Source: an uncultured Porphyromonadaceae bacterium (GTDB lineage Bacteria; Bacteroidota; Bacteroidia; Bacteroidales; Muribaculaceae). Taken from it: 64,000 bases of DNA. Location: contig CAMNRO010000002.1 in the NCBI GenBank assembly GCA_946553045.1, forward strand, positions 62,001 through 126,000. Direction: 5' to 3'. Positions 42,797-51,484 of this stretch are shown one piece after another (positions within the stretch are counted from its first letter, which is position 1; each line of letters begins with the position of its first letter). The notes below the pieces were generated by a model. That model was not told the origin of the DNA. It worked only from the letters and a program-made list of their open reading frames with translations, and searched no databases. The translations under genes were made by a program, and so were the position numbers.

Positions 42797-42835
42797 TTCT
42801 CAAGCTCCGAAAAGGGCTTGAGAACTTGATTTTTT
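42797..42835 (+). terminator. Hairpin between rpsB and tsf
   Basis: TTCTCAAGC (42797-42805) pairs with GCTTGAGAA (42816-42824), and a run of six T ends at 42835. Probably a partial terminator lowering tsf expression relative to rpsB, since no separate promoter is obvious. Confidence 0.6.
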
Positions 42836-42868
42836 AGAAACATCTACGAATTAAAATATACTGAATAT

Positions 42869-43861
42869 ATGGCAGTAACATTGGCAGAAATCACCAAGCT
42901 GCGCGGCCTCACCGGCGCCGGCATGATGGACTGCAAAAAAGCCCTCATCGAGTCTAACGGCGACATGGACGCCGCTGTTGAAGTGCTCCGCAAAAAAGGT
43001 CAGGCTATCGCCGCCAAGCGTGAAGACCGCGAGGCAGCTGAAGGTTGCGTCCTCGCAAAGAACGAAGGCGACTTCGCCGCTATCGTCGCTCTTTGCTGCG
43101 AGACCGACTTCGTTGCCAAGAACGCAAGCTTCGTAGCTCTCACCCAGACTATCCTCGACGCTGCTATCGCCAACCGCGTTAAGTCGCTCGACGAACTCAA
43201 GGAGATGAGCCTCGACGGCCGTTCTGTAGCCGACCACATCACCGACGAAACCGCCAAGACCGGCGAAAAAATCGAACTCGGCCGCTACGAATATCTCGAA
43301 GCTCCCTCGACCACTTCATACAACCACCTCGGCAACCACCTCTCCACTATCGCAGGTTTCAACCTCGAAGGTGTTGACTACCAGGTTGGCCGCGACGTTG
43401 CCATGCAGATTGCCTCGATGAACCCCGTTGCTGTTGACCGCGACAGCGTTGCCGAGGACATCAAGACATCTGAATACAACGTAGCTGTTGAAAAGACCAA
43501 GGAAGAGCAGGTTAAGAAAGCTGTTGAAGCAGCTCTCAAGAAAGCCGGCATCAACCCCAACCTCGTTGACAGCGAAGACCATATCTCCAGCAACATCGCC
43601 AAGGGCTGGCTCACTGAAGACGAAGCTGCCAAGGCTCGTGTAATCATCGCCGAGACTGCTGCCGCCAAGGCTGCCAACCTCCCCGAGCAGATGATTCAGA
43701 ACATTGCCAACGGCCGTCTCAACAAGTTCTTCAAGGAATCTTGCCTCATGGAGCAGGAATTCGTGAAAGACGGTAACCTTACTATTGCTCAGTACCTCGA
43801 ACAGAGCCAGAAAGGTCTCGTTGTAGCAAGCTTCAAACGCGTAAACCTCAACCAGGACTAA
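42869..43861 (+). CDS. tsf: Translation elongation factor Ts
   Basis: A 330-residue guanine nucleotide exchange factor for EF-Tu. The N-terminal UBA-like domain (MAVTLAEITKLRGLTGAGMMDCKKALIE, residues 1-30), the AKREDREAAEGCV and CCETDFVAKNASF signature and the two core subdomains are present. The length is greater than E. coli Ts (283) because of extra helical segments near residues 170-230, as in other Bacteroidetes. It is followed by a strong hairpin terminator. Confidence 0.97.
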   Translation: MAVTLAEITKLRGLTGAGMMDCKKALIESNGDMDAAVEVLRKKGQAIAAKREDREAAEGCVLAKNEGDFAAIVALCCETDFVAKNASFVALTQTILDAAIANRVKSLDELKEMSLDGRSVADHITDETAKTGEKIELGRYEYLEAPSTTSYNHLGNHLSTIAGFNLEGVDYQVGRDVAMQIASMNPVAVDRDSVAEDIKTSEYNVAVEKTKEEQVKKAVEAALKKAGINPNLVDSEDHISSNIAKGWLTEDEAAKARVIIAETAAAKAANLPEQMIQNIANGRLNKFFKESCLMEQEFVKDGNLTIAQYLEQSQKGLVVASFKRVNLNQD

Positions 43862-43885
43862 TCCTCCAGGTCTGAAATATCCAAA

Positions 43886-43931
43886 ACAGCGAGGACGTGC
43901 CCACTCGGACACGTCCTCGCTGTTTATTTTG
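43886..43931 (+). terminator. Terminator after tsf
   Basis: ACAGCGAGGACGTG (43886-43899) pairs perfectly over 14 bp with CACGTCCTCGCTGT (43910-43923), followed by TTATTTT. It lies 25 bp after the tsf stop. Confidence 0.92.
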
Positions 43932-43961
43932 TCGTTATTGTCTAGTAATAGAGTATATTGC

Positions 43962-44348
43962 TTAACACCATCCGCAGATAAAGTTTGGGCCTTGGTATGT
44001 TTCTGATTCGTCGACATGTAATGTGATACCCTTGTTTTGCATTTCCTTTACTATCTTATTGAAGGAGGTCGTATCATTTCCGTATTTGTTTATTAAATAA
44101 TCGGAGAAATTTTCATAGTTTTCGAATCCATATGCGTTAAGTACATTGCTTATCGATGTATAGGCGTTTCCATTTTCAGAAAAGCCATCGCTATATTCAA
44201 CGTTGTATTCAACGTTAAAGAATAGTTCTCCGTCACCACATATGTCTTGGAGATAGATATATATACCCTTTTCAGAGTCGTTTAGCTTTTGGCTGAATAT
44301 GACTTTTAAAGAGCCATATTCATAATCGACAGGAGTTACAGAATTCAT
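43962..44348 (-). CDS. Hypothetical protein, last gene of a small AT-rich island
   Basis: A 128-residue acidic, Tyr/Asn-rich soluble protein with no signal peptide. Notable stretches are GIYIYLQDICGDGELFFNVEYNVEYSDG and a C-terminal ESETYQGPNFICGWC ending in two cysteines. The family is not recognised. It is AT-richer than tsf, its neighbour, and lies 68 bp after the signal-peptide protein upstream, so it may be co-transcribed with it. Function unknown. Confidence 0.5.
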   Translation of the reverse strand: MNSVTPVDYEYGSLKVIFSQKLNDSEKGIYIYLQDICGDGELFFNVEYNVEYSDGFSENGNAYTSISNVLNAYGFENYENFSDYLINKYGNDTTSFNKIVKEMQNKGITLHVDESETYQGPNFICGWC

Positions 44349-44416
44349 TTTGTTATTATATTTTGATTGAAGGTTAATCGATGTTATAATGTTTTAGCTG
44401 TACTGATATTATTGCC

Positions 44417-44905
44417 TTAATATATGCGTTTTATCCATCGTTTATTTGAGGAGAGGCCCCACTGGACGTGCCATGTTCGGCCGGAATATTTATCCAGTAG
44501 GATGAACTGATACATATTTTTTGTCGGGTAAAGTTCAAATGAGTTTACACTGTTCCATAAAGATAAGTCATCGCTATTTATGGATATGGAAAATTCTTCA
44601 TTTTCATTTAAGGACCATTGAACTTGCTCGATTTTACCGGTCTGTGTATCAAGTTTAAGGAGATTATACATGTTTTCTGTCTGATACATCTTATAGCTGT
44701 TTCGCGATTCTTTGATGCGTAATCTTACAGCATCGTAGACAAGCTCATCGATTTCGGAGACAATTGTGTCAAGGTGTGCAATAATTTGAGTGCTGGATTT
44801 AGTGAGCGCAATTGAATCATCATCAGTCGATTGGATGGAGTCGTTTTGTGCTGAGCCGATGAGCCATATCGGAATCAGCATTAAGATAAGTAAAAGCCTT
44901 TTCAT
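44417..44905 (-). CDS. Exported protein with two copies of a short repeat
   Basis: A 162-residue protein with a signal peptide (MKRLLLILMLIPIWLIGSAQ). Residues about 68-115 and 118-162 are diverged copies of one unit: YKMYQTENMYNLLKLDTQTGKIEQVQWSL versus FELYPTKNMYQFILLDKYSGRTWHVQWGL, each followed by a basic or acidic tail. Similar YPTxNMxxFLxLDTxTG units occur in other small Bacteroidetes proteins of unknown function. It would be periplasmic or secreted. Lies downstream of an XRE-like regulator. Confidence 0.6.
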   Translation of the reverse strand: MKRLLLILMLIPIWLIGSAQNDSIQSTDDDSIALTKSSTQIIAHLDTIVSEIDELVYDAVRLRIKESRNSYKMYQTENMYNLLKLDTQTGKIEQVQWSLNENEEFSISINSDDLSLWNSVNSFELYPTKNMYQFILLDKYSGRTWHVQWGLSSNKRWIKRIY

Positions 44906-44939
44906 ATATTGTGTAGGTAATAGAATGATTTATTATTTA

Positions 44940-45434
44940 TTATATGTCTACGATATCGATTTTTTTTCCAAGTGAGGCGGCAATTTTAGATAGGACATCT
45001 AATCCGACTGATAGTTTTCCGTTTTCGATTCTACTTAGGTTCGCAGCGTCGATTCCGGCTAATTTGGCAAGCTCTCGAGCTTCGATACCTCTTTCCTCTC
45101 TGATTTCGCGTATCCTTGTACCTATGCGTACTCGCTCCTGCTGTCGGTTGCCAGGACTAATGCCAAGAATAGAGAGGCCATTTAGTATCGCTTCACGCCA
45201 TATGTTGTTCATCATTTCTTCTTTGTCATCGGAGTGGCATTTGTCAAAGATGTACTCCAATTGGTGGAGCTGGAGCTTGCGGGTCTCTTCATTAAGATAA
45301 GTTCCTATCTGGGAAATTATAAGGAATATTTCACCATCAGGAGCGATTACTTCGACTGTCTTGAGGTCAATAATTCTAGCGGAAGACAGAAACTCTGTCT
45401 CTATGAATTCCTTTAATTTTCTGTTCCTTAACAT
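44940..45434 (-). CDS. XRE-family regulator with N-terminal unknown domain
   Basis: A 164-residue protein. The C-terminal part (about 105-164, RIGTRIREIREERGIEARELAKLAGIDAANLSRIENGKLSVGLDVLSKIAASLGKKIDIVDI) is a Cro/C1-type helix-turn-helix with the recognition helix around AANLSRIENGK. The N-terminal 95 residues (IIDLKTVEVIAPDGEIFLIISQIGTYL) are an unrecognised beta-rich domain that might sense a ligand or contact another protein. The architecture is unusual in having the DNA-binding domain at the C-terminus. It heads the minus-strand genes to its left and may control them. Confidence 0.75.
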   Translation of the reverse strand: MLRNRKLKEFIETEFLSSARIIDLKTVEVIAPDGEIFLIISQIGTYLNEETRKLQLHQLEYIFDKCHSDDKEEMMNNIWREAILNGLSILGISPGNRQQERVRIGTRIREIREERGIEARELAKLAGIDAANLSRIENGKLSVGLDVLSKIAASLGKKIDIVDI

Positions 45435-45762
45435 ATAAGCTTTTTAGAGGTTCCTGTGACGATTATGTGCTGCAAAATTATTAATAAAAATTCAATTGGC
45501 AAATAAAACAATTAGAAAATTACGAATAAAACAATTATTTAATATTGCGTTATTATATCGTTTATAAATTCGGCATATATACTATTTTGTAAAACAGAGA
45601 TTTATATTTGTAAATGTGGTTTATCACCTATTAATACGGGTGTGGTGAATTTTGCGTACTGAAGCCTCTATCGTACATTTAAATACTGGAGTGTATTGTT
45701 AAATGAATGAAAAAGCGGGGCGGGGTGGCGCGTTTGTGGCTGGTGATTGTTAATTTTGCAGT
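45435..45762. other. AT-rich spacer between the regulator and recR
   Basis: About 330 bp, very AT-rich at the left, with repeated AAAACAATTA stretches (about 45505-45540). It holds the recR -7 box at its right end and no ORF or RNA that I can support. It may contain operator sites for the XRE regulator. Confidence 0.5.
45751..45758 (+). promoter_or_regulatory. recR -7 box, next to the start codon
   Basis: TAATTTTG ends four bases before the recR ATG at 45763. With the usual distance to the start site, the mRNA would begin at or within a few bases of the ATG, i.e. nearly leaderless. No clear -33 TTTG at the standard distance. Confidence 0.45.
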
Positions 45763-46380
45763 ATGGAACAGGAATTTTCATCTGTATTGCTTGAGAATGC
45801 GGTGTCGTCGTTGTCGCGTCTGCCCGGAGTGGGGCGAAAGACGGCGCTGCGTTTTGCTCTCCATCTGCTGCGTCGCGAAGAGTGCGAGGCTGTGGGCATT
45901 GGCGAGGCTATCATAAATCTGCGCAAGGGCATACGCTATTGTTCGGTGTGCCATAATATCAGCGAGGAAACGGTATGTCCTATATGTTCGTCGCCGAAGC
46001 GGCGTCGCTCGTTGGTCTGTGTGGTCGAAAATGTGCGCGATGTGATGAGCATCGAGGCTACGGGGCGCTACGACGGTGTTTACCATGTGTTGGGCGGCCT
46101 TATATCGCCTATCGACGGTCTTGGCCCGGATTCGCTTGAGATTGCTTCGCTTATCGACCGCATTAAAGAGGGCGGAATCGATGAAATAATCCTTGCCACC
46201 GGCGCTACTGTCGAAGCGGATACTACCGATTTCTATATCTACCGCCTGATTCGCCGCAGCGGCAGCGATGTCAAGGTGACCCAGCTTGCCCGCGGTGTAG
46301 CCGTCGGCAACGAAATTGAATATACCGACGAGGCGACGCTTGCCCGCTCGCTTGTCGACAGAACACCCTTCACTGTATGA
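45763..46380 (+). CDS. recR: Recombination mediator RecR
   Basis: A 205-residue protein of the RecFOR pathway that loads RecA on SSB-coated DNA. It has the N-terminal helix-hairpin-helix (SLSRLPGVGRKTALRFALHLL), a C4 zinc finger (CSVCHNISEETVCPIC, residues about 58-73), and the TOPRIM domain (SLVCVVENVRDVMSIEATG; later GLGPDSLEIASLIDRI and EIILATGATVEADTT) followed by a Walker-like C-terminal segment. Length is normal. Its stop overlaps the start of a GNAT acetyltransferase by 3 bases (ATGA). Confidence 0.97.
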   Translation: MEQEFSSVLLENAVSSLSRLPGVGRKTALRFALHLLRREECEAVGIGEAIINLRKGIRYCSVCHNISEETVCPICSSPKRRRSLVCVVENVRDVMSIEATGRYDGVYHVLGGLISPIDGLGPDSLEIASLIDRIKEGGIDEIILATGATVEADTTDFYIYRLIRRSGSDVKVTQLARGVAVGNEIEYTDEATLARSLVDRTPFTV

Positions 46381-46898
46381 CTCTCTCCAACGAAAAAGTA
46401 TCATTACGTGCTCCCGAGCCGTCTGATCTCGATTTTCTTTTTCTTCTCGAAAACGATTCTGAAGCAGCCGAAAATGGCCTTGCAACAGCTCCTGTCAGTC
46501 GCCAGCAGATGTGGAGCTATATCAACAGCTATTCGGCCGATATTTTTGCGAGCGGCGAACTGCGGCTTGTGATTGTAGATAACGCTACGCGAAATGCCGT
46601 CGGAGCCATTGACCTCTGCGATTTCAGCCCCCGCGACCGCCGTGCCTTCGTCGGCATTGCCATCGACAGCGGCTACAGGCGCCAGGGCTTCGGCAAGGCT
46701 GCGCTTTCGCTGCTGTGCGAGTATGCCTCGACTACCATAGGAGTCCATTCTCTGGCAGCGTCGGTCGCTGCCGACAATGCCGCTTCGCGGGCTCTATTCG
46801 CGGCCTGTGGCTTCAGCACGTGCGGACGTCTCCGCTCGTGGGTGCGCCGCGGTTCATCGTATATCGACGCCCAGCTATTCCAGCGCCTCTTCCAGTGA
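46377..46898 (+). CDS. GNAT-family N-acetyltransferase
   Basis: A 173-residue enzyme of the GNAT superfamily, which moves an acetyl group from acetyl-CoA to an amine. The acetyl-CoA loop is GYRRQGFGKAALSLLCEYA (motif A, about residues 99-117), with motif B LAASVAADNAASRALFAACGF after it. The N-terminal VSLRAPEPSDLDFLFLLEND is typical of the RimJ/RimL-like subgroup that modifies protein N-termini or amino-containing metabolites. It is coupled to recR by a 4-base overlap; the substrate is unknown. Confidence 0.9.
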   Translation: MTLSNEKVSLRAPEPSDLDFLFLLENDSEAAENGLATAPVSRQQMWSYINSYSADIFASGELRLVIVDNATRNAVGAIDLCDFSPRDRRAFVGIAIDSGYRRQGFGKAALSLLCEYASTTIGVHSLAASVAADNAASRALFAACGFSTCGRLRSWVRRGSSYIDAQLFQRLFQ

Positions 46899-46909
46899 CA
46901 TGGCTCAGT

Positions 46910-46931
46910 CACCACCGCGGCGGTGTGACAC
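46910..46931 (+). terminator. Near-palindromic hairpin after the GNAT gene
   Basis: GTCACCACCGC and GGCGGTGTGAC (46910-46931) form a near-perfect inverted repeat 12 bp after the stop codon. No T-run follows, so it is at best a weak terminator. Confidence 0.4.
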
Positions 46932-47002
46932 CTGTTGCATCGCTTTTGTTTGCGTTAAAGTTTTTTAGGCAAAGGGAGTAGAGCGGGGCACGGATTATTT
47001 TG

Positions 47003-47010
47003 TAACTTTG
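47003..47010 (+). promoter_or_regulatory. -7 box of the C11 protease gene
   Basis: TAACTTTG ends six bases before the ATG at 47017, so the transcript would have almost no 5' leader. No standard -33 partner is visible. Confidence 0.4.
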
Positions 47011-47016
47011 TAGGTT

Positions 47017-48186
47017 ATGAATAAATTCCGTCTATCATTGATTTTTGTAAGTGTGGTGTTGGTATCGCTCATGTCATGTCGTAAGGACGAGCCGACGCCA
47101 CCGACGCCGCCGTCGCCCACAGAGGCATCGCGTACCGTGCTTGTATATATGGCTGCAAACAATAACCTTGGAAGCAACCGTTTCGACGCTATGGATATAG
47201 CCGAAATGCAGACAGCGGCTGCCAAAGGCCATATCGGTACCGGCCGTCTGCTGGTGTACCAGGCTCCCTATAACAAGGCTCCGCTGATGCTCGATGTCAG
47301 GAAGGACGCCATAGATACATTAAAGGTTTATGACCGGAATACGATGTCGGTAGAGGCCGCCCGCATGGCCGAGGTTTTTGCCGATGTCGAGAAGCTTGCG
47401 CCGGCAGCCGACTACGGCCTTGTTCTCTGGAGTCATGGCACCGGCTGGATTCACGACGGCATAGAGACCGGCTTCCGCCAGAAGTCTTTCGGCGAGGAAA
47501 ACGGCAAAAAGATGAACACCTCTACATTGGCCGCTGTTATAACGGAAGCACCGATTGATTTCAGCTTCCTTTATTTCGACTGCTGCTATATGATGAGCAT
47601 TGAATGTCTCTACGAACTGCGCAATGCCGTGCCCCTGATAGCGGGCAGCGCAACCGAACTGCCGTCGCCGGGCATGCCTTACGACCTGAATGTGGCGCGC
47701 TTTTTCGCTACGCCGAATGCCGATATCGTCGGTGCGGCAACAAATACGTATGAGACATACGACTCGTATAGCGGTATAGACCGGACCTGCACCATGAGTG
47801 TTGTGAACACCGGTGGCATAGCCTCGCTCGCTGAAGCTGCCAGAGCCATATACGAGGCTTGCGGAGGCGGTCTTCCGGAAGGCTACGAACCGCAGCGATT
47901 CAGCTATATCTCTGTGGCAGCGTGCAAGTACTTCGATTTCAAGGATTATATGCACGAACTGTGTGCGCGTGACGGCCGCGCCGACCTCGCCGAAGCTTTC
48001 GACAAGGCTTTCGATGATGTCGTGCTGTATTCGGCGGCTACTCCCCGCCTGTGGAACTCTCTCGATCTCGACAGGCACAACGGAATCTCTACATACATTC
48101 TAAGAGATGCAAGCTCCATATCTACGGGCAACTACAACCAGCTCTCCTGGTATGCAGATGTTGCCTCGGCCATTAAATTTGAATAA
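47017..48186 (+). CDS. Clostripain-family (C11) cysteine protease, lipoprotein
   Basis: A 389-residue surface lipoprotein (signal NKFRLSLIFVSVVLVSLMSC, then a linker rich in Pro/Thr) of the caspase-fold C11 family. The catalytic His is in DYGLVLWSHGTGW (about residue 145) and the Cys in IDFSFLYFDCCYMMSIECLYEL (about residue 193), followed by GSATELPSPGMPY. C11 enzymes of gut Bacteroidetes (fragipain, PmC11) cleave after Arg/Lys and can act on host proteins or activate toxins. The protein is monocistronic up to the next gene, which begins at the base after the stop. Confidence 0.88.
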   Translation: MNKFRLSLIFVSVVLVSLMSCRKDEPTPPTPPSPTEASRTVLVYMAANNNLGSNRFDAMDIAEMQTAAAKGHIGTGRLLVYQAPYNKAPLMLDVRKDAIDTLKVYDRNTMSVEAARMAEVFADVEKLAPAADYGLVLWSHGTGWIHDGIETGFRQKSFGEENGKKMNTSTLAAVITEAPIDFSFLYFDCCYMMSIECLYELRNAVPLIAGSATELPSPGMPYDLNVARFFATPNADIVGAATNTYETYDSYSGIDRTCTMSVVNTGGIASLAEAARAIYEACGGGLPEGYEPQRFSYISVAACKYFDFKDYMHELCARDGRADLAEAFDKAFDDVVLYSAATPRLWNSLDLDRHNGISTYILRDASSISTGNYNQLSWYADVASAIKFE

Positions 48187-49302
48187 ATGATATTATTTCA
48201 GATTTTTAATACACCCTCAGCGGTGCCCGATTCCGTTCCGAGCCGCCATCAGGAAATCGAGATGCTCAAATCGCTTCCGTTCGACGAACTGATGCAGCGC
48301 CTCATATCGTCGATGGTGAACTTTGCCGTCAATCTGGCCATTGCTATACTGGTGTTCTATGTCGGGCAGCTGATTATCAAAAAGATATATAAGGTTGTCA
48401 ACGGCGTTTTTCTGCGTCGTGATGTCGACGATTCTCTCGCCTCGTTTATACTCAGTCTTGTAAGGATACTGCTTTATTTTATTCTGATAGTAACCGTTGT
48501 CGGTATTCTGGGAATCGAGACATCGTCGTTCCTTGCCATCTTCGCCTCTGCCGGCGTCGCTATCGGTATGGCTCTCAGCGGAACATTGCAGAATTTCGCC
48601 GGCGGCGTGCTCATATTGCTGCTCAAGCCCTATAAAGTAGGCGATTATGTGGAGGCTCAGGGTTATGCGGGCACCGTTCGCGAAATCCAGATATTCCACA
48701 CTGTCATCACCACGCCCGACAACAAGTCGATAATTATACCCAACGGCGGCCTGAGCACGGGCTCGATAAACAACTACTCGAAGCTCGACTACCGCCGGGT
48801 CGACTGGACGGTGAGCATATCGTATGGCGATTCGGTTGAAGCTGCCCGTACCAAGATTCTCGAAATTCTGAAAGCCGACAGCCGTGTGGTCGACAAGTAT
48901 ATAGAAGACGACCGTTCGCGCCGGCGTGCCGAGGCCCTTGAGAAAAAACAGGAAGAAACCGAGGCTGCTGAGTCGTCTGTGGCCGAAGAGAAAAAGCCGA
49001 TGAAAGGCTGGCGCCGTTTTTTCAGCCGAAAACGCGAAGAGGCTATCAAGAAACTCGAAGACGACAGCGAAATCACCTATGCTTTCGAGAAAAAAGAAGT
49101 GGACCGTTCGCCTTCGGTGCGTGTGGCAGCACTTGCCTCTAGCTCGGTCGACCTTAAAGTCACAGCCTGGACGTTTACCGACAATTACTGGGGCTTGTTC
49201 TACGATGTCAACGAAAAGATACTCGCAGAGCTGCCTGAAGCCGGTGTGAACTTCCCCTTCCCTCAGCTCGATGTTCACCTCAATCCTAAAAACACCGACT
49301 GA
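48187..49302 (+). CDS. MscS-family mechanosensitive channel with a charged insert
   Basis: A 371-residue inner-membrane channel that opens under membrane tension to release solutes at hypo-osmotic shock. Three transmembrane helices end in the pore helix (SFLAIFASAGVAIGMALSGTLQNFAGGVLILLLKPYKVGDYVEAQG), followed by the beta domain (PNGGLSTGSINNYS). Within the C-terminal cytoplasmic domain there is a very charged insertion of about 65 residues (DDRSRRRAEALEKKQEETEAAESSVAEEKK to KKLEDDSEITYAFEKKEVDR, roughly 235-305) not seen in E. coli MscS. Its ATG is immediately after the C11 protease stop, so the two may be co-transcribed. Confidence 0.9.
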   Translation: MILFQIFNTPSAVPDSVPSRHQEIEMLKSLPFDELMQRLISSMVNFAVNLAIAILVFYVGQLIIKKIYKVVNGVFLRRDVDDSLASFILSLVRILLYFILIVTVVGILGIETSSFLAIFASAGVAIGMALSGTLQNFAGGVLILLLKPYKVGDYVEAQGYAGTVREIQIFHTVITTPDNKSIIIPNGGLSTGSINNYSKLDYRRVDWTVSISYGDSVEAARTKILEILKADSRVVDKYIEDDRSRRRAEALEKKQEETEAAESSVAEEKKPMKGWRRFFSRKREEAIKKLEDDSEITYAFEKKEVDRSPSVRVAALASSSVDLKVTAWTFTDNYWGLFYDVNEKILAELPEAGVNFPFPQLDVHLNPKNTD

Positions 49303-49348
49303 CCCTCGCCCCTCTCAACTAAAGAACATTCATCATAAACCGACATAA

Positions 49349-51484
49349 ATGAAACCTTATCAGCTTTGTGCAATGGCTCTTCTTATGACAGCATGCGGCA
49401 AGCAGGGCTCGCAGGAATATCCCGCGGCTCCAGCCGACAGCACAGTCTATGAAGTTTTCGGAATGGAAGTCATCGATACCTTCCGTCCACTCGAAAACGA
49501 TACCGCAGCCGAGACTCTTGCATGGGTCGAGGCCGAGAACAAGCTTACGCAGGACTATCTCGCACGGATTCCGTTCCGCGAGAAAATCCGTGCGCGTCTT
49601 AAACAGCTCAACAACTACAAGCGCAGCGGCCTTCCCTCGAAAGAGAACGACGGGAAGTACTATTTCTATGAGAACGACGGAACGAAGAATCAGAGCGTTC
49701 TATATCGCATGGATTCTATCGGCGCAGAGCCGGAAGTCTTCATAGACCCCAACACTCTTTCTGAGGACGGCACAGTTGCCCTCACCGGGGTATTCCAGAG
49801 CCGCGACGGCAAATATACCGCCTATACGGTGTCGCGTTCCGGCAGCGACTGGACCGAAATATTCGTGCTCGATACAGCTACCGGCGAACTGCTCCCCGAC
49901 CACATCGAGTGGGCCAAATTTACCGGTGCTGCATGGAATGGCGACGGTTTCTACTACAGCGCCTACGATCGCCCCGAGGCCGGCAAGGAATTTTCGAACG
50001 CCAACGAATACCATCGTGTATATTTCCATAAGCTCGGCACTCCGCAGAGCGAAGACAAGGTCGTGTTCGAAAACCGCGAGCAGCCTCTATATTTCCACAC
50101 TGCCGCTACTTCGCACGACGAGAGCACACTCTTCGTGATGGTCGGCGGCCAGGGTCACGGCGACGAACTCTATGCGCTCGACCTCAAGACTCCAGGCGCT
50201 AAATGGAAGCAGATTGTCAAGGGTCAGGACTACACCGTGGAACCTGTCGATGTAATCGACGGCCAGCTATATCTCTTCACCTCGCTCGGTGCTGAACGCA
50301 ACCGCCTGGTGCGCGTTGATATGGCAAATCCGGCTGTCGACAAGTGGGTTGATGTAATACCCGAAGACCCCGACGGCGGTGTGCTCACATCGGTAGATTT
50401 CGCCGGACCCGACAGAATCATTGCTGTTTTCGACCGCGACGCTTCCAACCACGCCTATGTTTTCCCCCTCGAGGGCGGAAAGGCAGTCTCTGAAATCGAA
50501 TTCCCCACTTACGGCACCGCCGCCTTCTCAGCCGGCCGCTCTGCCGACAAGGTTTTCTATTCTTTCTCGAGCTTTGTGTATCCTTCGGCAATCTTTGAGT
50601 ATAATCCGGCCGACAATACATCAGTTCCCTACAAATCGACAGAAATAGAAGGTTTCAATCCGGCCGACTACATTACGGAGCAGATTTTCTATACTTCGGC
50701 CGACGGTACCAAGGTGCCTATGTTCACCGTGCGTCATAAAGATGTGAAGCCAGACGGTTCTAACCCCGTTTACCTCTATGGCTACGGCGGTTTCGGAGTC
50801 ACTCTCAACCCCGGTTTCAATGCCAACCGTCTCATATGGCTTGAAAACGGAGGCATTTATGCCCAGGCAAACCTCCGTGGTGGCTCGGAATATGGCGAAA
50901 AATGGCATGAGGCAGGCACGAAGATGGAAAAACTCAATGTGTTCAACGATTTCATCGCCGCTGCAGAATATATGATTGACGAGGGCTGGACCGACAAAGA
51001 CCTCATCACCATCGAAGGTGGCAGCAACGGCGGTCTGCTCGTCGGCGCAACCGTCAACATGCGCCCCGACCTCTTCCGCGTCGCCATTCCCCGTGTGGGC
51101 GTTATGGATATGATGCGCTACCATCTCTTTACCATCGGCTGGAACTGGGCTCATGACTATGGCACAGCCGACGATTCTGCCGAAATGGCCGAATATCTTC
51201 TCGGCTATTCGCCAATCCACAACATCAGCAACGACGGCACCAAGTATCCCGCTATCATGGTTACCACAGCCGACCATGACGACCGCGTAGTGCCCGCACA
51301 CTCCTTCAAATATGCCGCAACGCTCCAGGCCTCCGATACCGGCGATGCTCCCAAGCTTATCCGTATCGACTCCAAGGCCGGCCACGGCGCCGGCAAACCG
51401 GTTGCCAAGGTTATCGACGAGTACACCGACATCTATTCGTTTATCTTCGAGAACATAGGCCGCGAGCCTGCTTCGGCCGAATGA
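49349..51484 (+). CDS. Prolyl oligopeptidase family (S9A) protease, lipoprotein
   Basis: A 711-residue enzyme of the S9A family, which cleaves short peptides after proline. A lipoprotein-like signal (YQLCAMALLMTACGK) leads to the N-terminal seven-bladed propeller (about 60-420), then an alpha/beta hydrolase domain: catalytic Ser in ITIEGGSNGGLLVGATVN, Asp in VTTADHDDRVVPAHSFKY and His in SKAGHGAGKP. The GYGGFGVTLNP and NLRGGSEYGEKWHEAG segments are the oxyanion and lid signatures. It overlaps the start of the next gene by 4 bp. Possibly periplasmic peptide breakdown. Confidence 0.93.
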   Translation: MKPYQLCAMALLMTACGKQGSQEYPAAPADSTVYEVFGMEVIDTFRPLENDTAAETLAWVEAENKLTQDYLARIPFREKIRARLKQLNNYKRSGLPSKENDGKYYFYENDGTKNQSVLYRMDSIGAEPEVFIDPNTLSEDGTVALTGVFQSRDGKYTAYTVSRSGSDWTEIFVLDTATGELLPDHIEWAKFTGAAWNGDGFYYSAYDRPEAGKEFSNANEYHRVYFHKLGTPQSEDKVVFENREQPLYFHTAATSHDESTLFVMVGGQGHGDELYALDLKTPGAKWKQIVKGQDYTVEPVDVIDGQLYLFTSLGAERNRLVRVDMANPAVDKWVDVIPEDPDGGVLTSVDFAGPDRIIAVFDRDASNHAYVFPLEGGKAVSEIEFPTYGTAAFSAGRSADKVFYSFSSFVYPSAIFEYNPADNTSVPYKSTEIEGFNPADYITEQIFYTSADGTKVPMFTVRHKDVKPDGSNPVYLYGYGGFGVTLNPGFNANRLIWLENGGIYAQANLRGGSEYGEKWHEAGTKMEKLNVFNDFIAAAEYMIDEGWTDKDLITIEGGSNGGLLVGATVNMRPDLFRVAIPRVGVMDMMRYHLFTIGWNWAHDYGTADDSAEMAEYLLGYSPIHNISNDGTKYPAIMVTTADHDDRVVPAHSFKYAATLQASDTGDAPKLIRIDSKAGHGAGKPVAKVIDEYTDIYSFIFENIGREPASAE

